Shown: positions 1-6,260, counted from the stretch's first letter. The stretch: 7,863 nucleotides of DNA from Muribaculaceae bacterium (GCA_009775195.1 VSPF01000134.1:1-7863); one strand, 5' to 3'. The notes: a model not told the origin generated them from the letters alone. A program made the numbers and translations.

Positions 1-33
1 GCCCCGAAGGCAACAGCCTCCGGGGCCTTTTTT
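1..33 (+). terminator. Rho-independent terminator of an upstream gene outside the window
   Basis: A GC-rich stem pairs GCCCCG (1-6) with CGGGGC (21-26). It continues, after one A/C mismatch, as AGGC/GCCT around an AACA loop (12-15). A T-run follows at 28-33. This is a textbook intrinsic terminator read on the plus strand. The gene it ends must lie to the left of the window. A T-rich tail on only one side argues for plus-strand use. Confidence 0.85.
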
Positions 34-170
34 ATGCCCTAACCCTCAGGGCATGCCCCTGTCCACGCTGTCCACGCGCCGCTGAGCGTGGACACTGTCC
101 ACAGTGCTTGACATGAGGAAACACAAGGGCAAAAGGACACAAGGGACATAAGGAAAAATTAATTCTATAA
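34..170. other. Intergenic region with serial hairpins and TGTCCAC repeats
   Basis: No credible gene lies here. ATGCCCT (34-40) and AGGGCAT (48-54) form a 7-bp hairpin. GTCCACGC (70-77) pairs with GCGTGGAC (86-93) as an 8-bp hairpin. CACTG (93-97) pairs with CAGTG (102-106). TGTCCAC occurs directly at 60-66, 69-75 and 96-102, and inverted at 88-94. A purine-rich stretch then repeats ACACAAGGG at 121-129 and 137-145. Neither hairpin after 34 has a T-tract, so they are not further terminators. The function is unknown; protein-binding repeats or a small structured RNA are possible but unsupported. Confidence 0.5.
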
Positions 171-187
171 AACCGCCCACCAGTAGG

Positions 188-220
188 GACGCGGCATGCC
201 GCAATGTCACTAACTTAAGG
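188..220. repeat. IS left inverted repeat (copy 1)
   Basis: Read on the minus strand, this 33-nt block begins CCTTAAGTTAGTGACATT and matches the right-end copy at 1663-1695 at 31 of 33 positions. It contains a perfect 12-bp palindrome, GCGGCATGCCGC (191-202). The other two copies keep this palindrome imperfectly. It is the presumed transposase-binding end of the element. Confidence 0.8.
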
Positions 221-243
221 AATAGACTTACCCACAAAGCAAC

Positions 244-275
244 AAGCCGGCTGTCACCAGTCGGCTTGCCTTTTT
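244..275 (+). terminator. Internal terminator between IS left end and transposase
   Basis: AAGCCGGCTG (244-253) pairs with CAGTCGGCTT (258-267) over 10 bp, including one G-T wobble, with loop TCAC (254-257). After GCC comes TTTTT (271-275). It lies between the left inverted repeat and the transposase start, reading towards the transposase. It would therefore stop transcription entering the element from outside, a familiar way for insertion sequences to limit transposition. It could instead predate the insertion if the element boundary is misplaced. Confidence 0.6.
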
Positions 276-336
276 CTATCCACGATTGTTATATGATTGC
301 AAAACAAGCATATACATGCTAATAAATTTAACAATT

Positions 337-1662
337 ATGGATAAGAAGATTCGTGTAATTTTTAACGCTTTCAGAGACCACATTGTTGAAGTGTGTGATA
401 ACAAATCATTGCGTGACGCATATGTCGAATGCGACTCTCCAAAGAAAAAGTCCACATTGTTTAGTCGAGTGAGGGTCTGGACATTCAGATTGTTGGTCCT
501 GGCCATCATGTCGTGCTTCAGAAGGACTCTCTCTGTTGAGATAATGGAGTTCCTTGACAAGGAGAAAGTTCCGCAGACAACGCCGGAAGCATTTATCAAG
601 AGGAGGGGGTTCGTTTCCAGTGAGCTGTTCCGTGACCTGAACACCTGGCTGTTGAGAACTGCCGACAGCCATAACATTTTTCCCAAATGGCATAACGGCA
701 AATATCTATGCGGAATCGACGGCACACGTCTGACGCTGCCCTATACCCCGGAGCTCTATGAGAAATACAGGGGCCGCACAGACAAGGGTTACAATCTTGC
801 CCGTGGCGTATTCATCACCGACCTTGTCAGCCGCACAATCCTGTCGGCAGACATGGTCCCCAACAAGACCGAGGAGAGGAAGGCTGCTTTAAATCTGCTC
901 ATCCGGCATGAATTGCCTATTGACATTGAATACTCCGTGTTTGTGATGGATAGGGGATACCCCTCCCTGTTTCTCATGAACTGGTTCCATAAAAACACGG
1001 GTGGTTTTATCATAAGGGCACGCCGAGACTCCAACCCCCGGATAAGTGCGTTTATGGACTCGGACAAATCGGAGGAGACCATCGTCCTGCGACTTTCGAA
1101 AAACAGACGAGACATTGGTTATCCCGCACCGGAGCCCCTGACCGTCAGGCTAATCAAACGCCCATATCTGAAAGACGGTGAAGAACCTGTCGTGCTCATG
1201 ACAGACCTTGGCAGTGACGCTTTCCCTCGCGATAAAATAATAGAGGCCTACCGGATGAGATGGCACGTGCAAACTGAGATAGGGACTGCAAAAAACGAGT
1301 TGCAGATAGAGATATTCAGCGGAATCAGGGAAATCTGCATCCGACAGGATTTCTTTGCCGCCATCCTGCTCTATAATATGGGTGCCTTGATCAGAATACC
1401 GCTCAACAAGGTACTTGCCTCCAATGGCACCGATAAAAAATATCAGGTTGACATGAACTGCACATGGGCACTCATAGTCACCCTGGTAGAAGACTTCTTC
1501 AAACCTCGGAAAGTCTTTGACAGAGAATTAACATTTTGTCTTAAATTCTGTTTACATGTAAAATCCATTATAAGGCCGGGACGTAGCTCGCCACGCAAAA
1601 AAAGAGTCATCAAGGTTGACGGCAAGTATATAACTTTGACAAACTACAAACGTGGTCTATAG
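337..1662 (+). CDS. IS4-like DDE transposase, possibly catalytically impaired
   Basis: This 441-aa protein (from ATG 337) would cut and join the ends of the surrounding element. An RNase-H-like DDE core is visible. The first Asp is in GIDGTRLTLP (D128) and the second in VMDRGYPS (D205). The C-terminal signature YRMRWHVQTEIGTAKNEL gives the IS4-family Y-(2)-R-(3)-E-(6)-K pattern at Y305, R308, position 312 and K319. Position 312, the usual catalytic Glu, is Gln (CAA, 1270-1272), although Glu occurs two residues later. The rest of the frame is intact and of normal family length. The frame stays open upstream to TTG 286 and includes ATG 316. I chose ATG 337, where the MDKKIRVIF start looks natural, but it is not proven. 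The stop codon TAG directly abuts the right inverted repeat. No clear promoter was seen. Confidence 0.85.
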   Translation: MDKKIRVIFNAFRDHIVEVCDNKSLRDAYVECDSPKKKSTLFSRVRVWTFRLLVLAIMSCFRRTLSVEIMEFLDKEKVPQTTPEAFIKRRGFVSSELFRDLNTWLLRTADSHNIFPKWHNGKYLCGIDGTRLTLPYTPELYEKYRGRTDKGYNLARGVFITDLVSRTILSADMVPNKTEERKAALNLLIRHELPIDIEYSVFVMDRGYPSLFLMNWFHKNTGGFIIRARRDSNPRISAFMDSDKSEETIVLRLSKNRRDIGYPAPEPLTVRLIKRPYLKDGEEPVVLMTDLGSDAFPRDKIIEAYRMRWHVQTEIGTAKNELQIEIFSGIREICIRQDFFAAILLYNMGALIRIPLNKVLASNGTDKKYQVDMNCTWALIVTLVEDFFKPRKVFDRELTFCLKFCLHVKSIIRPGRSSPRKKRVIKVDGKYITLTNYKRGL

Positions 1663-1695
1663 CCTTAAGTTAGTGACATTGCGGCGTGCCGCGAC
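1663..1695. repeat. IS right inverted repeat (copy 2)
   Basis: CCTTAAGTTAGTGACATT followed by a near-palindrome, GCGGCGTGCCGC, inverted relative to copy 1 at 188-220 with 31 of 33 matches. It starts on the base after the transposase stop codon. Beyond it, CTACG..AGATA is shared with copy 3, and TGGTGGG (1712-1718) is shared with the outer flank of copy 1. Confidence 0.8.
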
Positions 1696-1723
1696 CTACG
1701 AAAGATACGGATGGTGGGTTAGT

Positions 1724-1756
1724 CCTTAAGTTAGTGACATAGCGGTGTGCCGCGAC
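1724..1756. repeat. Extra, directly repeated IS end (copy 3)
   Basis: This is a third copy of the 33-nt end in the same orientation as copy 2, starting 61 nt after it and matching 31 of 33 positions. Similarity continues for about 15 nt further, as CTACG-RR-AGATA. No transposase fragment follows. It is best read as a solo end left by an older insertion or deletion, or as a duplicated end. A non-autonomous relative is possible. Confidence 0.7.
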
Positions 1757-1809
1757 TCTACGGGAGATAGGGTATGTCGAGCTCCTATAATTGGCCAGCA
1801 ACATAGTAC

Positions 1810-1849
1810 AAAAATCCCCGGGACAAGGTATGGCTACTTTTCCCGGGGA
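1810..1849 (-). terminator. Terminator of the 1054-aa secreted protein gene
   Basis: A perfect 9-bp inverted repeat, TCCCCGGGA (1815-1823) with TCCCGGGGA (1841-1849), encloses a 17-nt loop. On the minus strand the stem is followed by a T-run (A-run at 1810-1814 on plus). It begins about 30 nt past the minus-strand stop at 1880. There is no T-tract on the plus side, so it serves the leftward gene. Confidence 0.85.
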
Positions 1850-1879
1850 AGAATTATTTATGGGTCAATAAAGAAGCTG

Positions 1880-4800
1880 TCAGAATATCTGCTTGTAGGC
1901 TTTGCCGTTGCGGACTACTATATAGAGGTGGCCGCGCTGAGGCTGCGTAACTTCGAGACCCTGTAGGTCGTAGTAGCGTGTCACATCGTCGGTGTCGCTA
2001 ACGATATTGCTGATTGCGCTGGTGTCGAATGCGCCAATCTCGTCGATGCAGACATAAGTCGGGATTTTCGTCACCTGGCTTCCGGCAAACGATATTTTGA
2101 GACCGTTCACTTTGCCAAGCGGCGAGAGGTCGACCCATTTCCATGTGTTGAGAACTTCGGGGGTATCGCCGCGATAATCAGCCAAGGCTACGGTGACCGA
2201 CTCGCCGCTTTCGCCGTTGAGCAGCCCCTCGAATGTCACTTCCTGCCAGTCGCCCGATTCAAATTTTTGGGCAAAGCCGTCGCCGTTGAGTATCGAGTTG
2301 AGGGTATAGGCCGAATTGGTAACATAGATGCCCGGCACAATCACGCCTTCGTCACCGACATTGAGCATGATACGAGTGTCGGCACCGTAGCCATAGCATA
2401 CGCCATAGTTCGCCGTGCCGCACGCGCCACCGCCCACGCAATTGCGCATCTGGTGGTCGAGAGTGCTAAACGAGGTCTCGGTCTCGTTGGAATAGCCGTA
2501 GCCACTCCAGAAATTATATGACGGCATAGATGTGTTGCCAAAGGTGAATGAGCCGCTGAAGAAAGTGTCCTGGTACATGCCGCCGTCAGAAATCTCGGTG
2601 TCCCAGCGCCACGACGTCTCGGGCTTAAGGGCCAAGTCGTCGAATGTGGCAATGGCAAGCTCCGCGTTTACCACGGCTATGTCGTCTTTGCACACCACGC
2701 TTTGGCCGTCGGCTGATGTGACGTAGAGATGGAACGACAGGCTACGGTCGGCAGTGTAGCTATATGATTCCGACTGACTTACCTCGTTGCCGCCCTGGTC
2801 GACCCAGCTATAGGTATAAGGTTCTTTGCCGCCTTCGACATATGCCTGTAATTCAACAGTCTCACCGGCATTGAAAGGTTCGTCCTGCCAGAAAATCAAG
2901 GCATTGAGGGGCTGTATTACCTCGGGTGTGGTAAATACTTCCGAGCAGACTACGGCCGACTCGGCACCGAGGGCGCTGACAACCATGAAATATGCCTTAT
3001 AGGCTGTTGACGGCTGCAGGCCGGTAAATACACTCACGGCTTCTTTGCCGCCGTCGGTTGCCACAGGCTCTGTTGCTTTGAGCTCTTCGGCTGTCGGGGC
3101 CTCGGCTTCTGCGGCCACGGCCTTGGCATAGAGCTGGCCGCCGATGCTCCAGCAAGTGGTGACTTCAACCTTCTTCTCACTTACCACGGGGGCGTGGGGA
3201 TAGCCCTCGCCGATTACGGGGGCGTCGGGTGCCGGTATTGTGTATTCATATGCTCCGGCACATGTGGGGTCGGTGCGTTCCAGACCGTCATAGTCGGCGG
3301 CAACTTCGGGCAGAAGCGACATATACATGCTCCTGTCGCTCGACTTGAGGCGCAGGTCGCTGTCGCTCATGTACTCGGGCGAGAGCCATACCGATGTCTG
3401 GTCGCCGGTGGCGGTGCGGTAAGCCTCGATTGTATTCTTGTCGCAGTCTACAAGCCCGTCGGCGGCGAAATAGACGTTGCCCGCAAAGTTTACATTGGCA
3501 TAGTGCGAGGCGTTCCACGGCCTCAGTGCCGCACCTTTGCCCGGCAGGGTGATGATATTGTTTACGATTTTTGCTGCCACGTCCTTGGCGGCGGCATTGC
3601 CATTGAGGGCGATGCCGTAGACATTAGTGGCGGTGCTCTTGATATTGATGGTGTTGTGGGCAACTACCAGGTTGGTCATGGTCACGTCGACGCACATACC
3701 CCATGTGTACTGGTTGGCGGCTTTGGGCATCGCTATCACGTTGTTGGCAATCAGGGCAGGATGCGCAGCGTCAGCAGAACCGCCGCCGTCGCGCAGATAT
3801 ATGCCGGTGCAGTCGGTGGCCTGTTCGGCGATGAGCTTGTTGCGCAAGATTGTAAATGCTCCCGACGGGCGGCGCACCTCGAGGTGGTTGGCCGATTTCT
3901 TGCCGGCGATGCCGGGGGTGATGGTGTTGGCCGAGAAGTCGAAGGCGTTGCAGCCTATAATCTGGGCACTGCGGTAGGCGATTGAGCCGAAGGCGTTGTC
4001 GGTTACCGACAGGCCCCCGGTGACGGTGGCGACATCACTCTCGGGGTCGGTGCCGGTGTAGAGGCCGATATAGCCACCCTCGAAACGGTTAGATTTTACA
4101 GTGAGATTATCGGCGTCTACGCCGAGCAGAAGGTATGTGCGGTTGTCGTTGGCCGACGCCAGCGGGGCTGTGATTACGCAGTGGTCTACAGTCACATTGT
4201 CCGAGCCGTTGCGTAGGTGCAGGGCCGCATAGGGCGTCTGGCTGCCGTTGCCCTCATTGGCGGCGATGGTGATGTTTGTCAGGGTCACGTAGGGAGTGCC
4301 GTCGAGGCATACTGTGCCCGTTTTGTCGACAGGGGTAATGGTGCCGTTGATTACGCAGGCGTCGGGCTTGCCGGTGACCGAGGTAATAGTCAGGGTGTTG
4401 GTCGCCGAAAGACCGGCAATATCCTTTAAGAGTAGGTTTTCGGCATATACGTTGTCTTCAAGCTCGATAGTCACCGGGGCACCGATTCCTGCCGCGAGGG
4501 CGGTCTGTAGCTCGGTAAGGTTGCGGAAACGAGCCTCCGACGAGGGCCCCACGCGGTAGGTCCCGGTCATGGGCTCGTCTTGTTTCTTGGGCTTGTCGGC
4601 AAGCGACACTTTTATTTTCCAGCCTTTGAGGTTTTGGGCTGTAGCACCGGCGCCTTTCGAGCTGCCGAAGAAGATGGTCATAGAGCCGTCCTCGGCTTCC
4701 GACACCAAGTCTTTCGGCCCGGTGCCTACGAAATAGCCCTTGTCGCTGCCAAGGATTTTGGTGTCGTCTTTTTCGCGGCCGTTGTAGACAAACATTTTGT

Positions 4801-5044
4801 TGGCACTAACGGCAAATTCCTCCGTATCGATTCTTACGGCCTTGTCGCCGGTGGGCACAAATGTCACCAGGCCCGAGAAGCCGGTCGTGATTGGGCCTGA
4901 GGGGCCTCCGTCGTCATAGAAATAAAATGTGTCGTCGACTGTCACTGTGTGGCCCGTGCCGCTCTCCATATTATAGTCGGCGGCATAGGCCGGCATACCG
5001 GCAAAGAGGACCGATAGCGAGAATAGTAAAAATGGTTTTTTCAT
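1880..5044 (-). CDS. Secreted CUB-like/beta-helix/Fn3/PKD/DUF4465 protein with sorting-type tail, under a cobalamin riboswitch
   Basis: This 1054-aa exported protein has no recognised name. Residues 1-21 are a signal peptide (cleavage after AYA) with no lipobox Cys. Residues 22-152 look CUB-like (YDDGGPSGP; GSMTIFFGS; GW). Residues 160-603 form a right-handed beta-helix rich in N/T/V rungs (DNVTVDHCVI, NLTVKSNRFEGG), closing with a GAYEY motif typical of Bacteroidetes beta-helix proteins. Residues 605-708 are Fn3-like (TGLQPSTAYKAYFMVVSA) and 710-797 PKD/Ig-like (GGKEPYTYSWVDQGG). Residues 801-1003 match DUF4465: FDDL; FWSGYGYSN; PGIYVTNSAYT; VALADYRGD; WKWVDLSPLG; YVCIDEI. Residues 1020-1054 are a YYDLQG..V tail like those used for type IX secretion or surface sorting. 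As I recall, DUF4465 defines the BtuH-type surface B12-binding proteins. With the riboswitch upstream, I infer a role in extracellular cobalamin capture, perhaps with glycan or mucin attachment through the beta-helix. It could instead be an adhesin merely regulated by B12. It is transcribed alone. Confidence 0.9.
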   Translation of the reverse strand: MKKPFLLFSLSVLFAGMPAYAADYNMESGTGHTVTVDDTFYFYDDGGPSGPITTGFSGLVTFVPTGDKAVRIDTEEFAVSANKMFVYNGREKDDTKILGSDKGYFVGTGPKDLVSEAEDGSMTIFFGSSKGAGATAQNLKGWKIKVSLADKPKKQDEPMTGTYRVGPSSEARFRNLTELQTALAAGIGAPVTIELEDNVYAENLLLKDIAGLSATNTLTITSVTGKPDACVINGTITPVDKTGTVCLDGTPYVTLTNITIAANEGNGSQTPYAALHLRNGSDNVTVDHCVITAPLASANDNRTYLLLGVDADNLTVKSNRFEGGYIGLYTGTDPESDVATVTGGLSVTDNAFGSIAYRSAQIIGCNAFDFSANTITPGIAGKKSANHLEVRRPSGAFTILRNKLIAEQATDCTGIYLRDGGGSADAAHPALIANNVIAMPKAANQYTWGMCVDVTMTNLVVAHNTINIKSTATNVYGIALNGNAAAKDVAAKIVNNIITLPGKGAALRPWNASHYANVNFAGNVYFAADGLVDCDKNTIEAYRTATGDQTSVWLSPEYMSDSDLRLKSSDRSMYMSLLPEVAADYDGLERTDPTCAGAYEYTIPAPDAPVIGEGYPHAPVVSEKKVEVTTCWSIGGQLYAKAVAAEAEAPTAEELKATEPVATDGGKEAVSVFTGLQPSTAYKAYFMVVSALGAESAVVCSEVFTTPEVIQPLNALIFWQDEPFNAGETVELQAYVEGGKEPYTYSWVDQGGNEVSQSESYSYTADRSLSFHLYVTSADGQSVVCKDDIAVVNAELAIATFDDLALKPETSWRWDTEISDGGMYQDTFFSGSFTFGNTSMPSYNFWSGYGYSNETETSFSTLDHQMRNCVGGGACGTANYGVCYGYGADTRIMLNVGDEGVIVPGIYVTNSAYTLNSILNGDGFAQKFESGDWQEVTFEGLLNGESGESVTVALADYRGDTPEVLNTWKWVDLSPLGKVNGLKISFAGSQVTKIPTYVCIDEIGAFDTSAISNIVSDTDDVTRYYDLQGLEVTQPQRGHLYIVVRNGKAYKQIF

Positions 5045-5049
5045 GATGC

Positions 5050-5109
5050 TATATACATTGCATTTGGTTTAGCTAAAAGCCAGTTTCACAAATAGATGCA
5101 ATGCATACA
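5050..5109 (-). promoter_or_regulatory. Possible start-site sequestering stem in the leader
   Basis: In the minus-strand RNA, the segment 5109-5096 (UGUAUGCAUUGCAU) can pair over 14 consecutive positions, two of them G-U wobbles, with 5063-5050 (AUGCAAUGUAUAUA). The loop is 32 nt. The 3' arm ends 5 nt before the start codon, so it covers the whole ribosome-binding region. The loop contains the palindrome TTTAGCTAAA (5068-5077). Lying downstream of the cobalamin aptamer, it is a candidate off-state of translational control. No competing antisequestor was identified. Confidence 0.45.
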
Positions 5110-5121
5110 CGCCGACAGGCC

Positions 5122-5208
5122 GATGCCGGGCCGTCATCGTGGCGACGGTGTGGCATCTCTATTTAGCCGAGCCCTGTTCCTCGAGGGCGCCTGCATATAC
5201 ATCCGGCT
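5122..5208 (-). other. Leader hairpins between aptamer and coding region
   Basis: Two stem-loops separate the aptamer from the start-site stem. One pairs GATGCC (5122-5127) with GGCATC (5152-5157), with an inner CCGTC/GACGG stem (5131-5135 with 5144-5148). The other pairs AGCCG (5165-5169) with CGGCT (5204-5208) around GCCCT/AGGGC (5171-5175 with 5184-5188). Neither has a U-run on the minus strand, so transcription termination is unlikely. They may insulate or couple the aptamer to the downstream stem. Confidence 0.45.
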
Positions 5209-5211
5209 GAA

Positions 5212-5412
5212 ACAAAGCAGGCAGGTCTTCTGACTCGTCTCGTATCCCGAATTATGCCATGCCTTCCCATCCTTTGCGGACAGTGACTTTCTTGCTCTTT
5301 CGCAAGGTCGGCATATTCGGTGGCAATGCCTGAGACTCACAGCAGCGGGCCTGTCGGGGATTTGCACCCCGTTCCCTTTTAAGCGCGGCAAAAAGCCGGC
5401 GCACCTGTTTGT
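5212..5412 (-). ncRNA. Cobalamin (B12) riboswitch aptamer
   Basis: On the minus strand the conserved core reads in order as AGGTGC, AAAAGGGAAC, GGTGCAAATCCCCGAC, CCCGCTGCTGTGAG, GTCACTG, GGGAAGGC and the B12 box GAGTCAGAAGACCTGCCTG. Closing stem P1 pairs ACAAACAGG (5412-5404) with CCTGCTTTGT (5221-5212), with one bulge. Peripheral hairpins are GGCAT..ATGCC and CTTGC..GCAAG. These elements and their spacing are diagnostic. It binds a cobalamin (adenosyl- or methyl/hydroxo- not decided here) and normally lowers expression of the downstream gene when B12 is plentiful. The only minus-strand gene downstream in the window is the 1054-aa DUF4465 protein, whose start is 168 nt beyond P1. Confidence 0.95.
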
Positions 5413-5417
5413 CGTTG

Positions 5418-5447
5418 CAAAATTAGTCACAAATTCGCAATCTGCAA
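5418..5447 (-). promoter_or_regulatory. Bacteroidetes promoter of the riboswitch transcript
   Basis: On the minus strand, TTG (5447-5445) stands 19 nt before TAATTTTG (5425-5418), matching the -33/-7 consensus TTG-N19-TAnnTTTG. The expected start, about 6-7 nt downstream, falls at the first bases of riboswitch stem P1. This supports the transcript being a riboswitch leader and not part of a longer operon. Confidence 0.75.
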
Positions 5448-5460
5448 AATAATATCGGTT

Positions 5461-5490
5461 TTGATATTTTAGATAATTATCATACCTTTG
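5461..5490 (+). promoter_or_regulatory. Bacteroidetes promoter of the HAD phosphatase gene
   Basis: TTG (5461-5463) and TACCTTTG (5483-5490) are separated by 19 nt, a full match to the -33/-7 consensus. The expected transcript begins about 25 nt before the start codon at 5520. It is divergent from, and does not overlap, the riboswitch promoter. Confidence 0.75.
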
Positions 5491-5519
5491 CGTTATCAAT
5501 AACTGATTCAGAGAAAAAA

Positions 5520-6176
5520 ATGAAGACATATATCATATTCGACCTCGACGGCACGCTGCTAAATACTATCGACGACCTGGCCGGTGCCACAAACTATGCC
5601 CTGCGCACCATGGGCTTCCCCCAGCACGGCCTGTGGGTCTACCCCAATATGGTAGGCAACGGCGTGCGTAAGCTTATCGAACGCGCCCTACCCGACGACC
5701 AACGCAGCGAAAAAACTATTAACGACACCCTCGCCCATTTTAAAGAGTACTACGGCGAACATTGCTGTGATGCCACAAAACCATATCCGGGCATACCCGA
5801 ACTCCTCGCCGACCTTACCGCCAGGGGCATAAACCTTGCCGTGACCTCTAATAAATACGAGGACGCCGTAACCAAGATTATCAGCCACTACTTCCCCGAC
5901 GCCAACTTCAGGGCCGTCTTAGGCAATATCGAGGGTATACCGCGCAAACCCGACCCTTCAATAGTCTTCAAGGCCCTGTCGATGTGCCCGACCCCAAAGA
6001 CCGAGGTGCTATATGTAGGCGATTCGGGCGTGGATATGGAAACAGCCCGACGCGCCTGCGTCGAGTCGTGCGGCGTCACCTGGGGCTTCCGACCGATTGT
6101 GGAGCTACAGCAGGCCTTCGCCGACCACATCATCTCTACCCCCTCGCAGATTATCGACCTTGTCGAGAAACAATGA
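5520..6176 (+). CDS. HAD-family phosphatase, phosphoglycolate phosphatase (Gph)-like
   Basis: This 218-aa soluble cytoplasmic hydrolase carries all four HAD motifs. Motif I is FDLDGTLLNT, with nucleophile D8 and acid/base D10. Motif II is VTSNK (S110). Motif III Lys is in RKPDPS (K143). Motif IV is VLYVGDSGVDM, with D168 and D172 for Mg2+. The helical cap after motif I (DDLAGATNYALRTMGFP...) is the Gph/PGMB subfamily type, so the likely reaction is Mg-dependent dephosphorylation of a small phosphoester such as 2-phosphoglycolate. The substrate is not readable from sequence: pyrophosphatase (PpaX-like) or phosphoglucomutase-like relatives share these motifs. Asn15 replaces the more usual Asp/Glu after DGTLL. 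Length is slightly short of the roughly 250 aa of E. coli Gph. ATG 5520 follows an AGAGAAAAAAA leader and is the only start before motif I. It is monocistronic and divergent from the riboswitch gene. Confidence 0.9.
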   Translation: MKTYIIFDLDGTLLNTIDDLAGATNYALRTMGFPQHGLWVYPNMVGNGVRKLIERALPDDQRSEKTINDTLAHFKEYYGEHCCDATKPYPGIPELLADLTARGINLAVTSNKYEDAVTKIISHYFPDANFRAVLGNIEGIPRKPDPSIVFKALSMCPTPKTEVLYVGDSGVDMETARRACVESCGVTWGFRPIVELQQAFADHIISTPSQIIDLVEKQ

Positions 6177-6260
6177 CACACTCATCGCCAAGTGGTCAAA
6201 ATTTATAGCGAGTGTCGCTTTGTCTGCGCCTATCGTAGACAAATAACGCACTTGACTGTT
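6177..6260. other. Spacer after the phosphatase gene, with one hairpin
   Basis: No gene is seen. TTTGTCT (6219-6225) and AGACAAA (6237-6243) form a 7-bp stem with an 11-nt loop and no following T-run. A weak pairing, ACACTC (6178-6183) with GAGTGT (6210-6215), spans a 26-nt loop. No convincing intrinsic terminator for the phosphatase gene was found here. Confidence 0.4.

Larger units (their letters stand above)
176..1718 (+). mobile_element. IS4-family-like insertion sequence
   Basis: One transposase gene (337-1662) lies between inverted copies of a 33-nt sequence, at 188-220 and 1663-1695, which match at 31 of 33 positions. Weaker similarity continues outward to CCCACCA (176-182) and TGGTGGG (1712-1718), which I use as provisional outer limits. 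It also continues inward through an ATAGAC motif. No target-site duplication is visible at these limits, so the true boundaries may differ by some bases. The element sits between two terminators, upstream of 33 and at 1810-1849, so it probably interrupts no gene. A further copy of the end lies just outside at 1724-1756. The exact IS name was not recognised. Confidence 0.75.

Noticed and set aside
60..145. Possible CRISPR array or iteron origin from the TGTCCAC and ACACAAGGG repeats
   Set aside because: Repeats are only 7-9 nt, spacing is irregular with one copy inverted, and no cas or replication gene is near.
46..237. 63-aa minus-strand open frame at the left edge
   Set aside because: It covers hairpins and the IS inverted repeat, has no start context, and is low-complexity hydrophobic.
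292..299. TATGATTG as a -7 element for the transposase
   Set aside because: It has one mismatch to TAnnTTTG, and the nearest upstream TTG is 23 nt away instead of 19, so support is too weak.
276..725. 149-aa minus-strand open frame across the start of the transposase
   Set aside because: It is antisense to the transposase, crosses the internal terminator, and shows no domain or signal.
3194..3985. 263-aa plus-strand open frame inside the 1054-aa gene
   Set aside because: It lies wholly antisense to a well-supported coding region with recognisable domains. Its Gly/Val/Ala/His-rich translation looks like a GC-rich antisense shadow, with no motif.
5134..5529. 131-aa minus-strand open frame upstream of the 1054-aa gene
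   Set aside because: It runs through the promoter and the whole cobalamin aptamer, whose conserved RNA elements fully explain the sequence.
6178..6215. ACACTC/GAGTGT pairing as the phosphatase terminator
   Set aside because: It has a short stem, a 26-nt loop and no adjacent T-run.
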